A DNA stretch of 64,000 nt, taken from assembly GCF_901709675.1 (NCBI RefSeq), contig NC_051088.1, positions 8,085,693 through 8,149,692 of the forward strand, written 5' to 3'. The position numbers and the translations under genes were made by a program. Source of the DNA: Syngnathus acus. Lineage: Eukaryota; Chordata; Actinopteri; Syngnathiformes; Syngnathidae. The notes below the pieces were generated by a model. The model searched no databases and was not told the origin of the DNA. It saw nothing but the letters and a program-made list of their open reading frames with translations. This document shows, piece by piece, positions 1 through 13,520 of the stretch (position 1 is the stretch's first letter; every line of letters begins with the position of its first letter).

Positions 1-36
1 AGCAGAATTTCATAAGGGTCCTTTAAGTCTGCTTAC

Positions 37-2027
37 CAGGTTCTTTGTGGGCCCACATTGGCGGGGGTGGGGTTCTTTCTCGCTGCGCAACACGAGGTGC
101 AGGCTGATGAAAACTTCCTGAGGCATGAAAGAGTACAACTATATTTGCAGGGAACATTCACACTCAGCAGCCACCACATTAGGCACAAGCTACCAAAATG
201 TCTGCCATCACATTAATGTTACTCTTAAATGCTGAGTTGCTCTGCAGCCCAACATTCAAGAAGGTTCTAGCTTTAAGAAGCACAATCTTCTGAAATGACA
301 GCGGCTACATCAAAATGATAGAGCAGACTGGTAACCCACTTCAGATGTTGTTATCTCGCAATACACTGAGATAAACAAACTAATTACAACTCCACTACTT
401 TACCAGGTTCTCTGTCAGCCCACTGCGGGATAGGCCGCTCCAGCGGTGAGCTTCTGTCTGGCACAGCACGAGGGTAGGCCTGCCGGAAGCTCTCAGGAGC
501 TTGCAGACCGAAGTTACTCCTGCAAAACAGCAAGGAGTAAATCAAGCTAGCATCATTTGCATTTGGACTTTGTATCTGGATTTGTATCCATTGTACCGGA
601 TGAGTGGCTGCTCTCTGGGTGGCGCCACAGGACCGTTTCCCTTTTGGACAAACTTATCTAGGTCACTCTTGAGGAGGTCTGCCTGTTAAGAAATGAAACA
701 GATACTTTAGCTTATAATCAACATCAAAACTCACCTTTCAATGACATCACTAGACAATGGGTACACATGAGTCCTGAGTTTCAAAAGAATCTCCATGATC
801 CAAAAGTCTTGAATGTATGTTTAGCTCCCTTGGCAAGCAGAGCAAGGTCAATGAATGCACATGGTGCCTGATGGTTGCAAGGATACAAATAAAGTGAAGC
901 ACGCATCTGCAAAGTTCATTGAGTTGAGGGGACGACAACAACAGTGTTGGACGAGGACTCACTGCAGTCTCCTCACACTGGAAAATGAAGACCTGGGGAT
1001 TGCGCTTGCTGCGTTCCCTGGCGGTGACCAATAGCAGCGAGTCGTAAGCGCAGCTGTCTAACACAGCGTCGGTGTGCTGGATGTTGATCAGCGGTACAAC
1101 CTCCAGCTCTGACTTTAAGACAAAGACCAGGGTGATAATCATTTTTGTGGACTGCCAAGGTAAACATGAAAACATGCTCTGAAAACTAGCGTAGAAAGGA
1201 TGAACTCTCAGATTTTTTTGTTGGTCTTAATAGTTCTATCATCCTGCTGCACTTTGCTTTAGGCTGGATGACGAACTGTAGTAGCAAATTAATTAGACTT
1301 CAGGAAATCGCATTCATGACCATCTGTAGCAGACTCATTTGGATGTACGGTAAAAACAGTATTAAAAGAATATCATTTGCATACATGGTTTGGAATGAAA
1401 CCGTTGCGGGTGCCCAAAGTCGACTGACATGGGTGTTACTAACTTTGTTCTCTCTGTCAAGGAGCAACAGGTAGCCTCCTTGCACCTCCATGACCATGTC
1501 TTGAGGCCACAGGCGACCTTTGGCGTTCAGTCGCTTGATCTTGGCCACGCAGTCGTCCACAGTGGTCAGCTGCTGGCCGTCCAGCTCGCAGGTGAGCAGG
1601 TGCTGCGAGGGGGTCAGAGCGTGAGGCAGAGGCCGAGCCCCGCATTGGGGCGCACGTCACAGACTTTACCTCCACTCTGACGTTAAAGTTGTCTGCCTGC
1701 TTGCTCAGCACCTCCGAGTACTCCTTTCGCCGCACTTGATGCCAAATGGCGAAGTTACAAGATGCACGTGGTTGAAAAATGTTACTGTCATTCTAATAGT
1801 GCGCTGTTTTGTTTTGTAGTACAGTAAGGACAAAGAGCATACTAATAGGTGGATCTGAGTTTAGATATGAAGTATTTTGGAGAGTAGTTGAAATGGTGTT
1901 TTGTCATGTGTCAACATACTGTATATGGATTTGGAAGTCAGTCTGGGCAAGTTTCTCTGCGAGCTCTGAGGTGAGGATCCTCTGGAATCATCTTGTTGGA
2001 AAGCCCACCTCGACTGAGGGAGCTCTT
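37..2027 (-). CDS. eps8l3: EPS8-like adaptor, N-terminal half (PTB domain), partial; best fit EPS8L3
   Basis: EPS8-family proteins are cytoplasmic adaptors linking receptor tyrosine kinases to Rac and actin; EPS8L3 is the most divergent member. Minus-strand exons, with GT/AG ends and matching phase: 1920-2027, 1670-1734, 1444-1602, 963-1112, 597-682, 404-519 and 37-117. The first two give the family lead-in ending in SKSIY followed by MRRKEYSEV, like the human EPS8L3 lead-in. The 1444-1602 and 963-1112 exons encode the PTB core (VDDCVAKIKRLNAKGRLWPQ, then VPLINIQHTDAVLDSCAYDS and VFIFQCEE). Exons 404-519 and 37-117 are proline-rich linkers with similar ends (see findings). The initiator exon was not found, and the SH3 and C-terminal parts lie left of the window. 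The family call is firm. The L3 call rests on the RKEYS lead-in and on neighbouring atp5pb, also 1p13 in human. Confidence 0.85.
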
Positions 2028-3424
2028 CTGGTGAGAAACCCCTGCAACACAATTTTAAGGTGTTTTTTGTTTAATACTATGTACATGTGCAGTACACTGT
2101 TGTTTGGTGTGTGTTTTGAAGGAAAAATACAGTGACCCTCAACTACTGTACCAACACAAACATCCCTTTTCTCCCTACGCACTCATGCAAATATCTTTTT
2201 TACAGAAAGTTAATCCTAATATGCTAACATAACTATAGCCCTCCCCCCACCCACTTAATGCAAGCGTTCAAAGATATTCCATTGAATTTCATTACCAGGG
2301 CACTAAAATACATTGGACCATTCCACATTTTAATATAGTTTATTCTTTTTTTCTGTTTCTGCAGACTCAACATTTGAAAGTGAAATTTGAATGTGTTCCG
2401 GTGTGGTCATACGTACCAGTTATCACAAGCTAATGCTGTAGCACTGTTGGTTAATGATAATCTGTGCTAACACTGCAGCTCTGCTTACCTTTGACATAAT
2501 GCCTCAACTACCACCGACTAAGCACGTTGTGTCAGTAGTTGAGAATTTTAGTGTGGGGGTGGTTATGTTGATTAGTCGCACAGTTATAACCATGGGGCAG
2601 AAGCATGGAACAGCTTGCACAAATCTTCATCGATAGGAAGATAATTCTGTCAGTTTTTAACCAAAATACTTAGAACAGTTGATACGTGGGCAGGCACTGA
2701 ACTCGTTGCCTCATATTTTTTGCATCATATTCCCATCAATCTATTCATCTATTCTTTAAATGAAATCATGCGAATTAACATATGGCATGAAAATGACACT
2801 GACCTCGGAGTATAAGAATAGGGGCGAGAGTTTCCCAACATTTTCTATCTTTTTAACTTTTGTGGTAAATTCTTGAACAGCACTCTCACGCCAAACCTGG
2901 AGAGGGAACACATTTGATATTATTCATAGTGCGTCAGAACATGATGGATTGTATTACATATCACAAGTACACTAAATAAGCAGTCGAGTTGATTATGAAC
3001 TCTTCGATGAATGGCTGAGTTTACTTATTTGGAGATGTTAAAACAAATGACAACACGAGTATTTTCAATCCAGTGAACGAGTTACAACATACAGTATACG
3101 ACTTTAGCCATATCCAAACAGAAAATAAGCACAAGCGATTATATAATTTATACATTTATTACATAAGGTCAAATGTGGCAAGCCCCTAATGCCACGAGCT
3201 GAAAGGAAAATAAAACGCAAGGTCAAACCTACATTGATTGAAAAGAAATCTTTCAAACTATTGGGTACAGCATAAAGTAAAAGCATTAGTATACGATTAT
3301 CAAATGCATCAAAAGTTACCAATTTGTTTTTGAGCCACAAATCTACAGGACACAAACGCAACATTAAAAGACATCAACTAGACGAAATGGAAATTCCAAC
3401 ATGTAAGCTTTGAAGTCACATTAC

Positions 3425-3545
3425 CTGTCAGCTTTGCTCCAGTGGCATTATTCCATGAGTGGCGAACGTTTCTTCCTTACACAGCGTAAACGCAAACTAC
3501 TCCCATCACTTCCTGCTTGACGCATTGTGATCAAAGATCAGCAGG
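3425..3545 (-). other. Possible 5' untranslated exon of eps8l3; spacer 2028-3797 otherwise without recognised genes
   Basis: A minus-strand stretch ends in CTGACAG followed by a GTAATG donor at 3424 and has no usable long reading frame, so it could be a leader exon for eps8l3. A second segment, about 2774-2870, has a CTCTCCAG acceptor and a GTCAGT donor, but its short ATG frame does not join in phase to the exon at 2027. The right limit of 3545 is arbitrary. The rest of 2028-3797 is AT-rich and shows nothing recognisable. Confidence 0.25.
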
Positions 3546-3797
3546 CTTGGCCCTTGTCAGAGGTGGAAAGCTATTGAAAGTGTTTGTTATGAGTCCAAAG
3601 GTTTCCAAATACCTGTTGCTGCCTTGCAAAGGTTCGACGGTTGCCAAGACATTAGAAAACACTCATTGTTGCATAATAATTTGGTGAAGTGGCAATATAA
3701 TGTGGCCACAAAATCAGTGCAAGGGCTTTGAACAGGGCAAAAAGAAAGTAACCAAAAAAGCAACAATCAGACCACTGAGGTTGCGTAAAGACAAGCA

Positions 3798-3803
3798 TTT
3801 ATT
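3798..3803 (-). terminator. Polyadenylation signal of atp5pb
   Basis: AATAAA on the minus strand lies about 160 bases past the atp5pb stop codon, a normal 3' UTR length. Cleavage probably occurs shortly after, near 3780. Confidence 0.6.
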
Positions 3804-3960
3804 TGACTATCAGCTGATGTGGAAATACTGTACACACCCATAAGAGTGACAGAGAACGACTTTAAGGGGCAATTAGTTTATTCTGTAAAAGAAACAAATA
3901 TGCCCGTCTCGTCTTGGAACAATGAGTTGGAGGTTCAAGTCGCGCAGGAGACCTGAAAGT

Positions 3961-6900
3961 TTAGACGACAGCTTTGGCCTGAGTGTTCTTGGCCAGAGCC
4001 TTCAGGTCTGTGATGCACTTGGCGATACTCTCCTTCTCCTGAAACGCAACCAACAAGCATAGTTCAGCATGGCACTCGGCAGATTTTTATGGAGGGAAGG
4101 AAGATGAATCACTACCATCAACACTAAATGGGAAACGTTACATGTTTATTATGATAAAGTTGGCAAAATCCAGATGAGAGGGAAGCCTACCTGCTGAGGC
4201 GTGATGCTGCTGACGACGTTCTTCTCCACCCAGTTGACCATGTGCTCCTGAGCCATGCGACGCTGGAGATCCTGCAGGGCGACCTGGAAGTCCAGGCGCT
4301 TCTTTACCTCATTGGTCACCATGTGTAGCCGCTCTCTGTGGTTGGTCTCCAACAGCATGGCTACATTGTTCTGATCAGAAAGCGACACTGTAACTACACA
4401 AGCGTTGATTAGACGACCCAAGCTAAGAAGAATCTTCTAGTCAAGCATGACTAAAAGATATTATTATTTTGGTGCAGTTGCAAAAGTCTTTAATGTGATC
4501 AATTCCATTCACTTCATTTATGGACATTCTGTTTATAACCAGCAGAGGTTGACAAAAAGTCTCAATGAAGGCCAGGTCACAAACCGTCCATCGATCTATC
4601 CCACATCCAAACCGGAGGGTCACGATCCATTATCCAAACAGGAGTGTTGCAGGCAGGAACCTAACCCTGCTGATTTGTGTAGCGGAGTACACCCTAAACT
4701 GCTTGTCACATATTGAGGTAGGTCCATGGAAGGCTAAATTATTCACATTTATGAACGCGAGTGTGAATGGCTGTTTGTCTGCAAGAATCTGTTGATTGGC
4801 TGGCGACCAGTCCAAGGTCAGGTGAGCTAGGCTCAAAGCACTGTAGGAAAAGGATGCTTGATCTGAGGTTAGATTTGTTTCCACGGCAGACTGGGAAACA
4901 CCCTCTTCTGTGCCCCAAGTTCAATTAAAGCCCACATGGACAACAATTGTTAATTTACCCTCTTAGTGTTAAAGAGCATCCCTCGGCCCTCGACTCGCCA
5001 CTGTTCCTTCTTCTCCTCCTCGATGGCCTGGGTCAGGCTGGACATAGCTAAATCCTTCACCTCCTGAGCTTTGGCCACTTTCTCCTAGAATCAAAAGATA
5101 TCAGAGACCGAGATTACCAACAAATAATCTGGGCTTTCAGGGGAAATTTTCTCAATGAACCAAAAGTTCAACATAAAGTACTGAAAATTACCCATAAGCA
5201 TTGAAACGTTTAGAAACATTCTAGTTTACTTCACCAGCAAAGGTTAAAGTGCACTTTTATGATCCTACTAAAATTTCGGGACTTTTTACGAATCATGTAC
5301 AACGATGCCGAAATCTTGCAGCTTTATTTAAAACAGGACTCCCTCCACATTTGCATGAGGCGCTCCAAATCATGATGTCCACCGACCTCGTTGAGTTTGT
5401 CGGCGAAAGCTGCAACAGACGGGCCGAATTTCTTGACGCCGTAGATGATGACGGCGCCAATGGAAGCAGCTGCAAATGTCTCATGATTGATGACGTAGAT
5501 TTCCTTGGAGAGCAGGTAGACAATGAGGCCGGTGCCCAGCATGTAGGGTCCTAGAAGACAGGCGATACTTTCAATCCCAGATAGGAACCTGCCGTCGGAA
5601 TATCTAGTGGAGACTAAAACCCTTTTTTGTATATTGGAGGTTTATCAGCATGTTTGTAAAATATGCACCAGTGTGTCTTTTTTTCTGCAATTCAATGTGC
5701 GGCAATTATACAAATATTTGTGCCATTTGTGGGTTGGACGAGTCACTATCCCCCGCAATGAGCAGGGGTCCACTGTAATGCTTCCATTTGAAGACAACTG
5801 ACCCGTCACTCCAGTTTTTGGGTACAAGAGCTGGAAAAGCTCCTCTGGGATGATGCCATGACGGACTTTGCCTCCCTTCTCCGGCAGAGGGGGAACTGGG
5901 GCCAGACTCTGGGACGATGAATGCAGGGAGCGAGACGCCTGGACCAGGCTACATGGAGAAGCAAACAAAAAACAAAATAAGAGTAAGAAAAGGGGTAGAA
6001 ATAATGTAAAATTATCTGTTAAGGTTTGCTGCTGTTGATGCCGTTTTACACACATACCCAGCTCCGAGGGGGCAGCTGCCTTTCAGGGCATTAGCTACAA
6101 ACAAGACAACAAAACATTAGTTACTCTATGTCTTCACCAGGTAAGACACTACAAAATGACACCAAAACCTGTAAGATGATACAGTTTACACAAATTTACT
6201 GTTTGAACCTTTGAGGCAAACATGTACTCTCAATAACAAACAGCTTTAAGATTTTTTTTTTTTTACCCCTCAATTTTTCTATTACAACATAAGACAATAA
6301 CGTTCAAAAACCCACCGCACAAAAAATCAGGGGAGAATAAAAGTGAGGGATTTTACAGTCTGCGGTGTCAAGATAAATACTAAAGGACAAAGTATTGTCA
6401 AACAGTGAAATGTTCTGTCTGTAACTCATCTTTACAGTTGAAAGTGACCAAAAGAACATGTTTTATTCGCTATAATTGGTGGCTGGCTCCCCAATCGATC
6501 GGTCAGCCCATAAGTGTAGAGGTTGAGTTAATGCTTCGACAATTCAATTTTCATTCAATTCGACAGATTGCAAGTCCTTTTCTAAGGAGATACAACTGTG
6601 AAAGACATGAACATTTACTACAAAGTGCCGTGTGTGCCACGAGGTATACTTTAACCAAACTCATGGCCGAATACTTAAAAATGATAAACGCACATAAATG
6701 TCCTAGGAGAGCATAAAGAAGATACTCGTTAGGATTAATATGGGTAAACAGACCAAGTAAAGGAGGCAGTCCCCATACTAGCTGTCAAGAAAGGTGACAT
6801 TTGCGGTGAAGCATTGCGCTATCACGCAACCTATTGTGTCGTCTGCTGAAAAGCAAAGCAAAAATAAACACCGCCGACAGTTTGTCAAATATCTATGTCC

Positions 6901-7119
6901 CGAATATGTATGCTTGGCGTTACACGTATTTAGAAGTCATCCTGGCATGGGACGTTAGCTGGTACTAGCTTGTCACTCATTCAACTCGCGGCCTTCAATT
7001 TACCCTTCAGCTTTTCCCACAATTTGCACTTATTCTTCGTCGCAGAACGCAGCCATTCTGCGTGACCTTCAAATTCTCCACGAGTTCATACCTGAAACGA
7101 TAACAAGCCTGGACAGCAT
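3961..7119 (-). CDS. atp5pb: Mitochondrial ATP synthase peripheral stalk subunit b
   Basis: Subunit b of F1Fo-ATP synthase anchors the peripheral stalk in the inner mitochondrial membrane and keeps F1 from rotating. Seven minus-strand exons join in frame: 7092-7119, 6058-6094, 5803-5948, 5387-5550, 4959-5084, 4191-4370 and 3961-4038. They give 252 residues; the human protein has 256. The start MLSRLVIVS opens a basic, hydroxylated presequence like the human one. PVPPLPEKGGKVRHG leads into PKTGVTG and the hydrophobic hairpin beginning MLGTGLIVYLLSKEIYVI. The rest is the charged stalk helix with QEHMVNWVEKNVV, ending in KAVV. The NTKR/NNVAM junction matches the human splice position. The 5387 exon uses a weak GTCGGT donor. 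The gene reads in the same direction as eps8l3. Confidence 0.97.
4560..4830 (+). repeat. Degenerate teleost dispersed repeat in an atp5pb intron
   Basis: The stretch contains GTGTGAATGGCTGTTTGTCT, then GATTGGCTGGCGACCAGTCC. These are hallmark phrases of a high-copy SINE-like repeat seen throughout teleost genomes. The copy lacks a clean tail and target duplications. Other fragments of the same family lie at 12056, 34268, 46155 and 55070. Family membership is from recall of the motif. Confidence 0.6.
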
Positions 7120-8603
7120 GCTGGATGAATGGATAGCCTAGTTGTCCGCGACACCGGGCACCGTGTTTCGGTCTCTTCGTGCCCTTCTGCAAAGAGCAGC
7201 AACAATGGCGGACAAAACGAGAACTCCCAACGACATCTCGCGAGATCAAACACAACCTACACCTACATACAATTACCGCTAGATGGTGCTATTTGCAAGA
7301 TGTTTGACATTGACAGGTTTGTAAGGTCCAAAAACACATCATTACATCGACAAAATGTTAAACCAGTCCCTCAGATTTGACCTCAGAAATATGCAAGGGC
7401 TTACATTTGTTGTTTACCTGTTTTGTCTTTAACTTTTCTTGCAACTTAAAATAACAACAAAAAGCTTTCAGAGTTTAAAATGTGAACACAGGATCCAAAA
7501 ACATATGCAGTAGGTTGTGCATAGTATTTGAATCTGAAGCTTTGGATCAGTGTCATGAAAAAAGTAAAAACAAAAGTTATGAAAGAGTGAATGGAGTGAG
7601 GTGGTGGACAGAAGAGAATGCTTAGTTTTGCAGCAAAAGAAAACTAATGAAAGTCTCTCTCCCTCAAATAATGGGGTTGGTCTATCTGTAGCTAATCTTT
7701 GGGCCCACCCTGGTAATGCATCAGTTTGGCATGAGTGGCTGTTGAGATAGAGGAACATATGACGTGGTGGTCCTCTTCACTTCCTGAAAAATTGTGCTCA
7801 GTAGAAAGAGTTATGTGAGAAGGACGAGACAGCCTGAACCTCAATTTAAAGACTTGGGGGGTAGGGAAAGGATGATTTCTAAATAGCTGCATGAAGTCTT
7901 TTCCAGTCTGGATGAGATGGCGTGGTAGGTAGGCTTCTAATTGCTGCATCATTGGTCATCATTTGGTGTATTTACGCTAAATAAAATAGTTTTGTGGCGC
8001 TGCATTTACAATATACACATGTACAGTGCTTGTGGGTTACTTTACATATTCAGTAGCCATATTGAATAAACACAAACACAGAGCCAAACAGATGCTAATT
8101 TCTTAGAGCCTTGGTAACATAAAGTGCATCCCCTAAAATTGTCCAAAACCTGCTATTATTTTTTGTGGAACTATACAGCAATATTTTGTGTTACTTTGTT
8201 AGTGTGCAACTTTTGTGTTACAAACATACATACATTTGTACTATGCATTACGTATGATTTTTCTACACGCTGGTACAGAAACTTTGTCCTACTATAGGAG
8301 GAACTACTTGTTACTCCTGAGCATTTTGATCCAAGATGCTACAAGCAAAATACACATGCATACAGGTTGGGCCTCGTAGTGTAACTAGTGCAGCGCTGTA
8401 GTGTACTACAATAAGGGTTTATTGCGTATGTATAAGACTGGGGGGAACATTATTTGTATGATACTAGATGGATTTCAATGATATCGATTAAACACTAAAA
8501 AAGAGAAAGTTAAAAAAAAAAAAAAAAACGTCTCTTCGTGATGTGTACGCGTAACGTATGTTTGTGTGTGTGCGTGTAGGCAGTGGGTTTGCTGACCCGG
8601 GTT
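7120..8603. other. Spacer between atp5pb and traf3ip3; shared divergent promoter region
   Basis: The two genes diverge from this 1.5 kb stretch. The first 140 bases right of the atp5pb start are relatively rich in CG dinucleotides and probably hold its promoter and 5' UTR. The remainder is AT-rich, with a poly-A run at about 8513-8528 just before traf3ip3. No further gene, RNA or intact mobile element was seen. Confidence 0.5.
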
Positions 8604-11600
8604 ATGGACGTGCTTTATCTCCGCGGACTCCAAGTATCATCCCCCGTGAGAGACTTTGATCGCAAAGAGAAGATCAGAGCAGAGAAACATGAGCAGCTAC
8701 GAAGACGCACGAACGTGACGTCATGCCGGATTCCAACGAGAGACTACGACACAGCGCTGCTTAAACTCACACTGAAGAACAAGAGACAAGTGGAGTTCAT
8801 GAAGAGGAGATCGCTGCCTCTGTTGCCCATCACCCGAAGAGACTCTTGGTTCTCGAGCATCTCCACCTGCTATTCTTCATCCTTTTGCTCTCCGTGGAAC
8901 ACGTCAGATTGGATTAGCCTACAGAGCAGCCTCAGTGACGGTGGGGCGCCCGGACACGGACGACCGCGTGAGTGTTTCCCTTTCATCACTTGACACGACA
9001 AGTGCCAAAAGTCCTTAACGACAAGTCGTGTCAAAATGAATGATGCTGGTTGAAGTACAAATAGTGAGTAACCTCCTGTACTTAATAGGAAAAAAGGACG
9101 AAATCTGAAATGGTCAAAAACAACCAAAATATTATTATGTTTAACCCATTGAAACTACATGTCCTCGTACTAAGTTCCAAAATCCTAATTTGGCTGACAA
9201 TAACCACTGGAAAAATACATATTTTAGAGACTTGACAGAGAATCAGAAGCGTATGTTGTTTAGGCTCAAGACAAGAGTCACAGTCAATGTACAAAAATGA
9301 TCTATAATGAGGCATGGATGGGGAATATCTTCTGCAAATCTGTTGCGTCATCATTTGTAATGCAACTGGGTTCACGATCCTCCATGTCGATTGTCTCTGT
9401 TTTTCTGCTGCAGTACCTTTAGACTCGTGTTGTCATCCACGAATGTTGAAAAAAGTAATCAGCCTTGTTTGACAAAGATGTACGTACGTATATCGTAGAA
9501 AGTACAGATGTGTGTTTTCAAATGTGACACTATGATGTCTTGTATCAATATATTGATAAATATCACCCAATGTAATGATGTGAAGTGAAAGTGAGGCACT
9601 CACATCCTCTTCTTGCTTCCCCAGATGATAATGAAGATGATGGTGCACGATGAAACCTCCACAGAAGTGATCAAGGTGAAAAAGAGCGCACATGAAATGG
9701 ACCGTGTCAACAATGGTGGGTGGATGAGTGATTCTACAGTACTGTTTGTATTGAAGTATTTGCAGTGTTGCTTTCTGATTACATTTGATTTTTTTTATCG
9801 TTTACCAAGATGCACACACTTCCCACAAAAGGATGAGAGAATCTTGTGTCCAGACAGAGTGAGTGTCATCCCTTTGATTCCGCTCTACAAAACTTACAGT
9901 GCAATGAAATAACAAAAAGTATTTAGTTTTCCTTTAGCCTTGGCGGTCTGTATGGTCTAAATGGTTTTATTTCAGATCGTCAGGTTTTTTTTTTTTGCCA
10001 TTCTTGCCATTCAAACTATGAGAGACCCCATTACTGCACGTCGGAAGGGAAATCTCGTAAAACCTCCCGAGATCGAATGTGACTTTAGAGTAAACAAACT
10101 CAGCGGAAAAACAAGTGACAATTTTTGGTTTGTTTTTAGTAGAAAAAAAAAATGTCAAAAAGAAAAGGCATGGATGGAGGGAAGTTTCATCCATTCACTC
10201 ATCCATCCATCCATCCCCCAAAAAATAAAAAATAAATTGTTTTTCCACTTATGCAGATCAGGCCTTGTGACCATCGAAGAATCAGTGAGTTTACAAACAA
10301 TATTTTCCTATTTTTACCGACACAGTAATACATCATAACAAATGTATACATCATAATTTATATTTTCCAGGATATTCTGCAGTTACAGAACTACATGGAG
10401 GTGAGCTCAGTTTTTGCCCCCACTATATTTGGTTGTTAAAGGTGTAAACGGAAGGACTTAAACATGTTTAGGACTTAAACTAACAAAGTTACTAATGTTT
10501 TTATGAGACTACAAAAAGCAAGTATTTGAATCGGGGTGTGTAGACTTTTTGCATCCGCTGTATTTCATGACACTATCAAGATGGCTTCACGACTCTAACC
10601 TCGTCTGACACCGTTCCTCTATCAAGGAGGGCCTGTTGAGGGAGATGGCCATCAAGAAGAAAGTGGAAATGCTGCAGCAGTGTTGCACACAGCTGCAGAA
10701 GACCTTGAGCACATTACGGAAGGTAAGTGCGACCATTCCTACGCAGCGGAGGAATGCCTGTCACCTCAGGAAGGCCGACTAGCTCTGTGGTTTCCTGCCT
10801 CAACTCTTGTCTCTACCGATGAGCGCAAGTTGTTAATGTTACACAGGGGGGGTGGGGGGGAGGGGGGGTGCTTTTGGGTGGCTTTGTTTGATAAAAAAAT
10901 GTAGATCAACTGAATCAGATAGCAGTCCATTTAAATGTACTCTGACTTGCCTTAACTTTGACTATCCATTGATTGAAATGGAAGAATTTTCATTTGACTT
11001 AAAAAATGGCCTTTATGTATTTGGTCATGAAATGTCATCCTTCCACATGACCCATTTCATTTCAAGCTGCAGCATTACAGCTAGTCGTTTCCTTTCTAAA
11101 CCCGCAGGCTCACGGCAATGAGGATGTGCTGAGAAACAAGATTAAGCTTCTGGAGACACAGCTTCAAGCTTGCCTTGAGGTAAAAAAAAAAAAGCACCAG
11201 AACATTGTCGAGCTTTTGACAGTGGTAACTAAGTTGACCACAATCTATTATATTATATCGGTCAAATTTGATTTGGTCAACTTTGAAAACTGGATTTCTC
11301 AATCCAAACTGTTGTCAACGGGTAACAGGTCGGTAACATTTGAACAATGAACACATTATAAGCAAAGATTATCCAGCCAAGCATTCAATAAAATGAAGAA
11401 AAGATTAAGAAGCTAATATACTAGTACAGATCCCTGTCCAAGCACTTATTATCAAGAGTCTGAAAATATTTGTTGGAATAATGTAGCCTCTTTTTTTCCC
11501 TAAATTTGGTTAATTAAAATGTATAATTTGTGTTGTTAGTAATTTATGTCAATAAATAAATGATCTACATACTGTAAATAATTAAATAATAATGTAAGCA

Positions 11601-13438
11601 TCTAACATCTTTTGGTCAATTGAGTTTATTATAAATAATACAAAAAGTAATGGTGAATTATTTTGTTACGATTTAAATCAGAAAATTGCACACACGGACA
11701 CACTCACACACACACATGCACACACACACGCATACACACACTTTCAGCGCATCAGTGGATTTGACAAAGCATGTGTATCGTTGCAGAGGTTTCCCAAGGA
11801 GGTGTCAAATAAACTGGGGCTCGAAATAAAGAAGCAGAACATAACGTTTGAAGAAGCGATTGAGAAGGTCACCCAGGGGAAAGAGGAGGAACTCAGCAAA
11901 ATTGTCACACTTATGTCTTTGAAGAATCCAGACATTCAATCCCAGGTACGTGTATTTACGTCTTTTTCACGTGGGAGGGTAAAGAAGGAATGAAAATGGA
12001 GTTTATATTTTGTATTGGATTAGTTACAGATTTTAGCGAGTCCATTATATTCTAATAGTTTCCAATTCACATTTGCCTCAGAGTTCAGGGGTTCAGGCTT
12101 CAATTGTGGCTCTTGTCTTCCTGTGTGGAGTTTGCATGTTCTCCCTGTGTGGATTTCCTCTGGGTTCTCCGGTTTTCCTCCCACATTCCAAAGACGTGTG
12201 GTGGGCCGCTTGCTGGTACTAATAGCACCCTGTTTTTCCAAACCAATGTGTCACCAGGAAGCGCTGATTACTGCAAAATCGGACGTCCTGAGGCTGCAGA
12301 ACCTTTACAAGGAGCTGACTCTCACAAGTCAAAAACTTAGGCAGGAGCTGGAAGTCAGCAGTGAACGAACACGAGAGCAGGAAGTACAGCTCGAGGTTGG
12401 CACACATACGCCTTCGTATCTGCTGTATGAGTGGTCCGACATTTTAACTGTCAAGTGCGGGTGTGCTCGCAGCTGTCCAGGGCCAGAGAAGCCACATTGA
12501 CTGAAGAGCTGGTGTCACTGAGACAACAGAAGAATGAGCTGCTGTTCCATAAAAGCCTCCAGGAGGAATATCAACAATTTGTGAAGGACCAAAAGCCAAA
12601 TTTAAGTGGTAAGCCCACCCAAAACACACATGGCTTTAATCTGCTCAGAGGGAAACAGACAGAAGTGGCAAATGTATTCATACGATTATTGCTCTGTATT
12701 ATTGCTCTGGTTTTAGACGGCAGCGTCGAGAGACGGGACGTGAGCATTCAGAGCGCACCAGAAGAAAGAGAGACATCTCCAAAAGGGGACTGCGACGTCG
12801 AGGAGAAGCTTCATTGCACTCAGCAGGAACTCCGCCTCAAAGAGAAGGAGGTGACTAGGACAAGGACAGGTTCTTTTGAATCAGTGCTAGATGTCTAAGA
12901 GCCTTGTGTGTTCGTTAGTTGTCAGGCGACTTCATGGAGGATGACATGACGGGGTCGGGCAAAGGTTGGCGCTGAAGGGCCACGTTTGATTTTTAAAATA
13001 TTCAAGTCTACTAGCTTAATGCTAATATTTAATGGAAAATGCCACCGATAGGAATATGCATAGTGTCAGTCCTATTGGCAATCTTATAACTCTTTGAGCA
13101 ATAGTAATAATAATGTACCTTTCGCTTGTTTGGACACCAGTGATACATTACAACCATTTTTGTTTTTTGGGGGTTTTTTTGGGGTGGGGGGGACACATTC
13201 ATAGCATTTCCATTCATTTCAAGGGTTAAAGATGATACATGATGTGCAGAATATTAGATATTTCAAAGACTCTAAATTGCTCTAAATTGTTTGTCAATGT
13301 GAATGATCGCACAGTGCAAGGCCCTGCAGACTGAGCTGCATACCATGGAGGAAGAATTTCTGTCAAGTCAGAATCAACTGTCGCAGTGCAGGGAAGAACT
13401 TGGGCAACTTGGCCACCACCACAAAAAAGCCGTAAGCT

Positions 13439-13520
<82 letters not shown>

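Noticed and set aside
7007-7255. Minus-strand frame at the atp5pb start region
   Set aside because: The conserved MLSRLVIVS start at 7119 in another frame joins in phase to the downstream exons; this frame does not.
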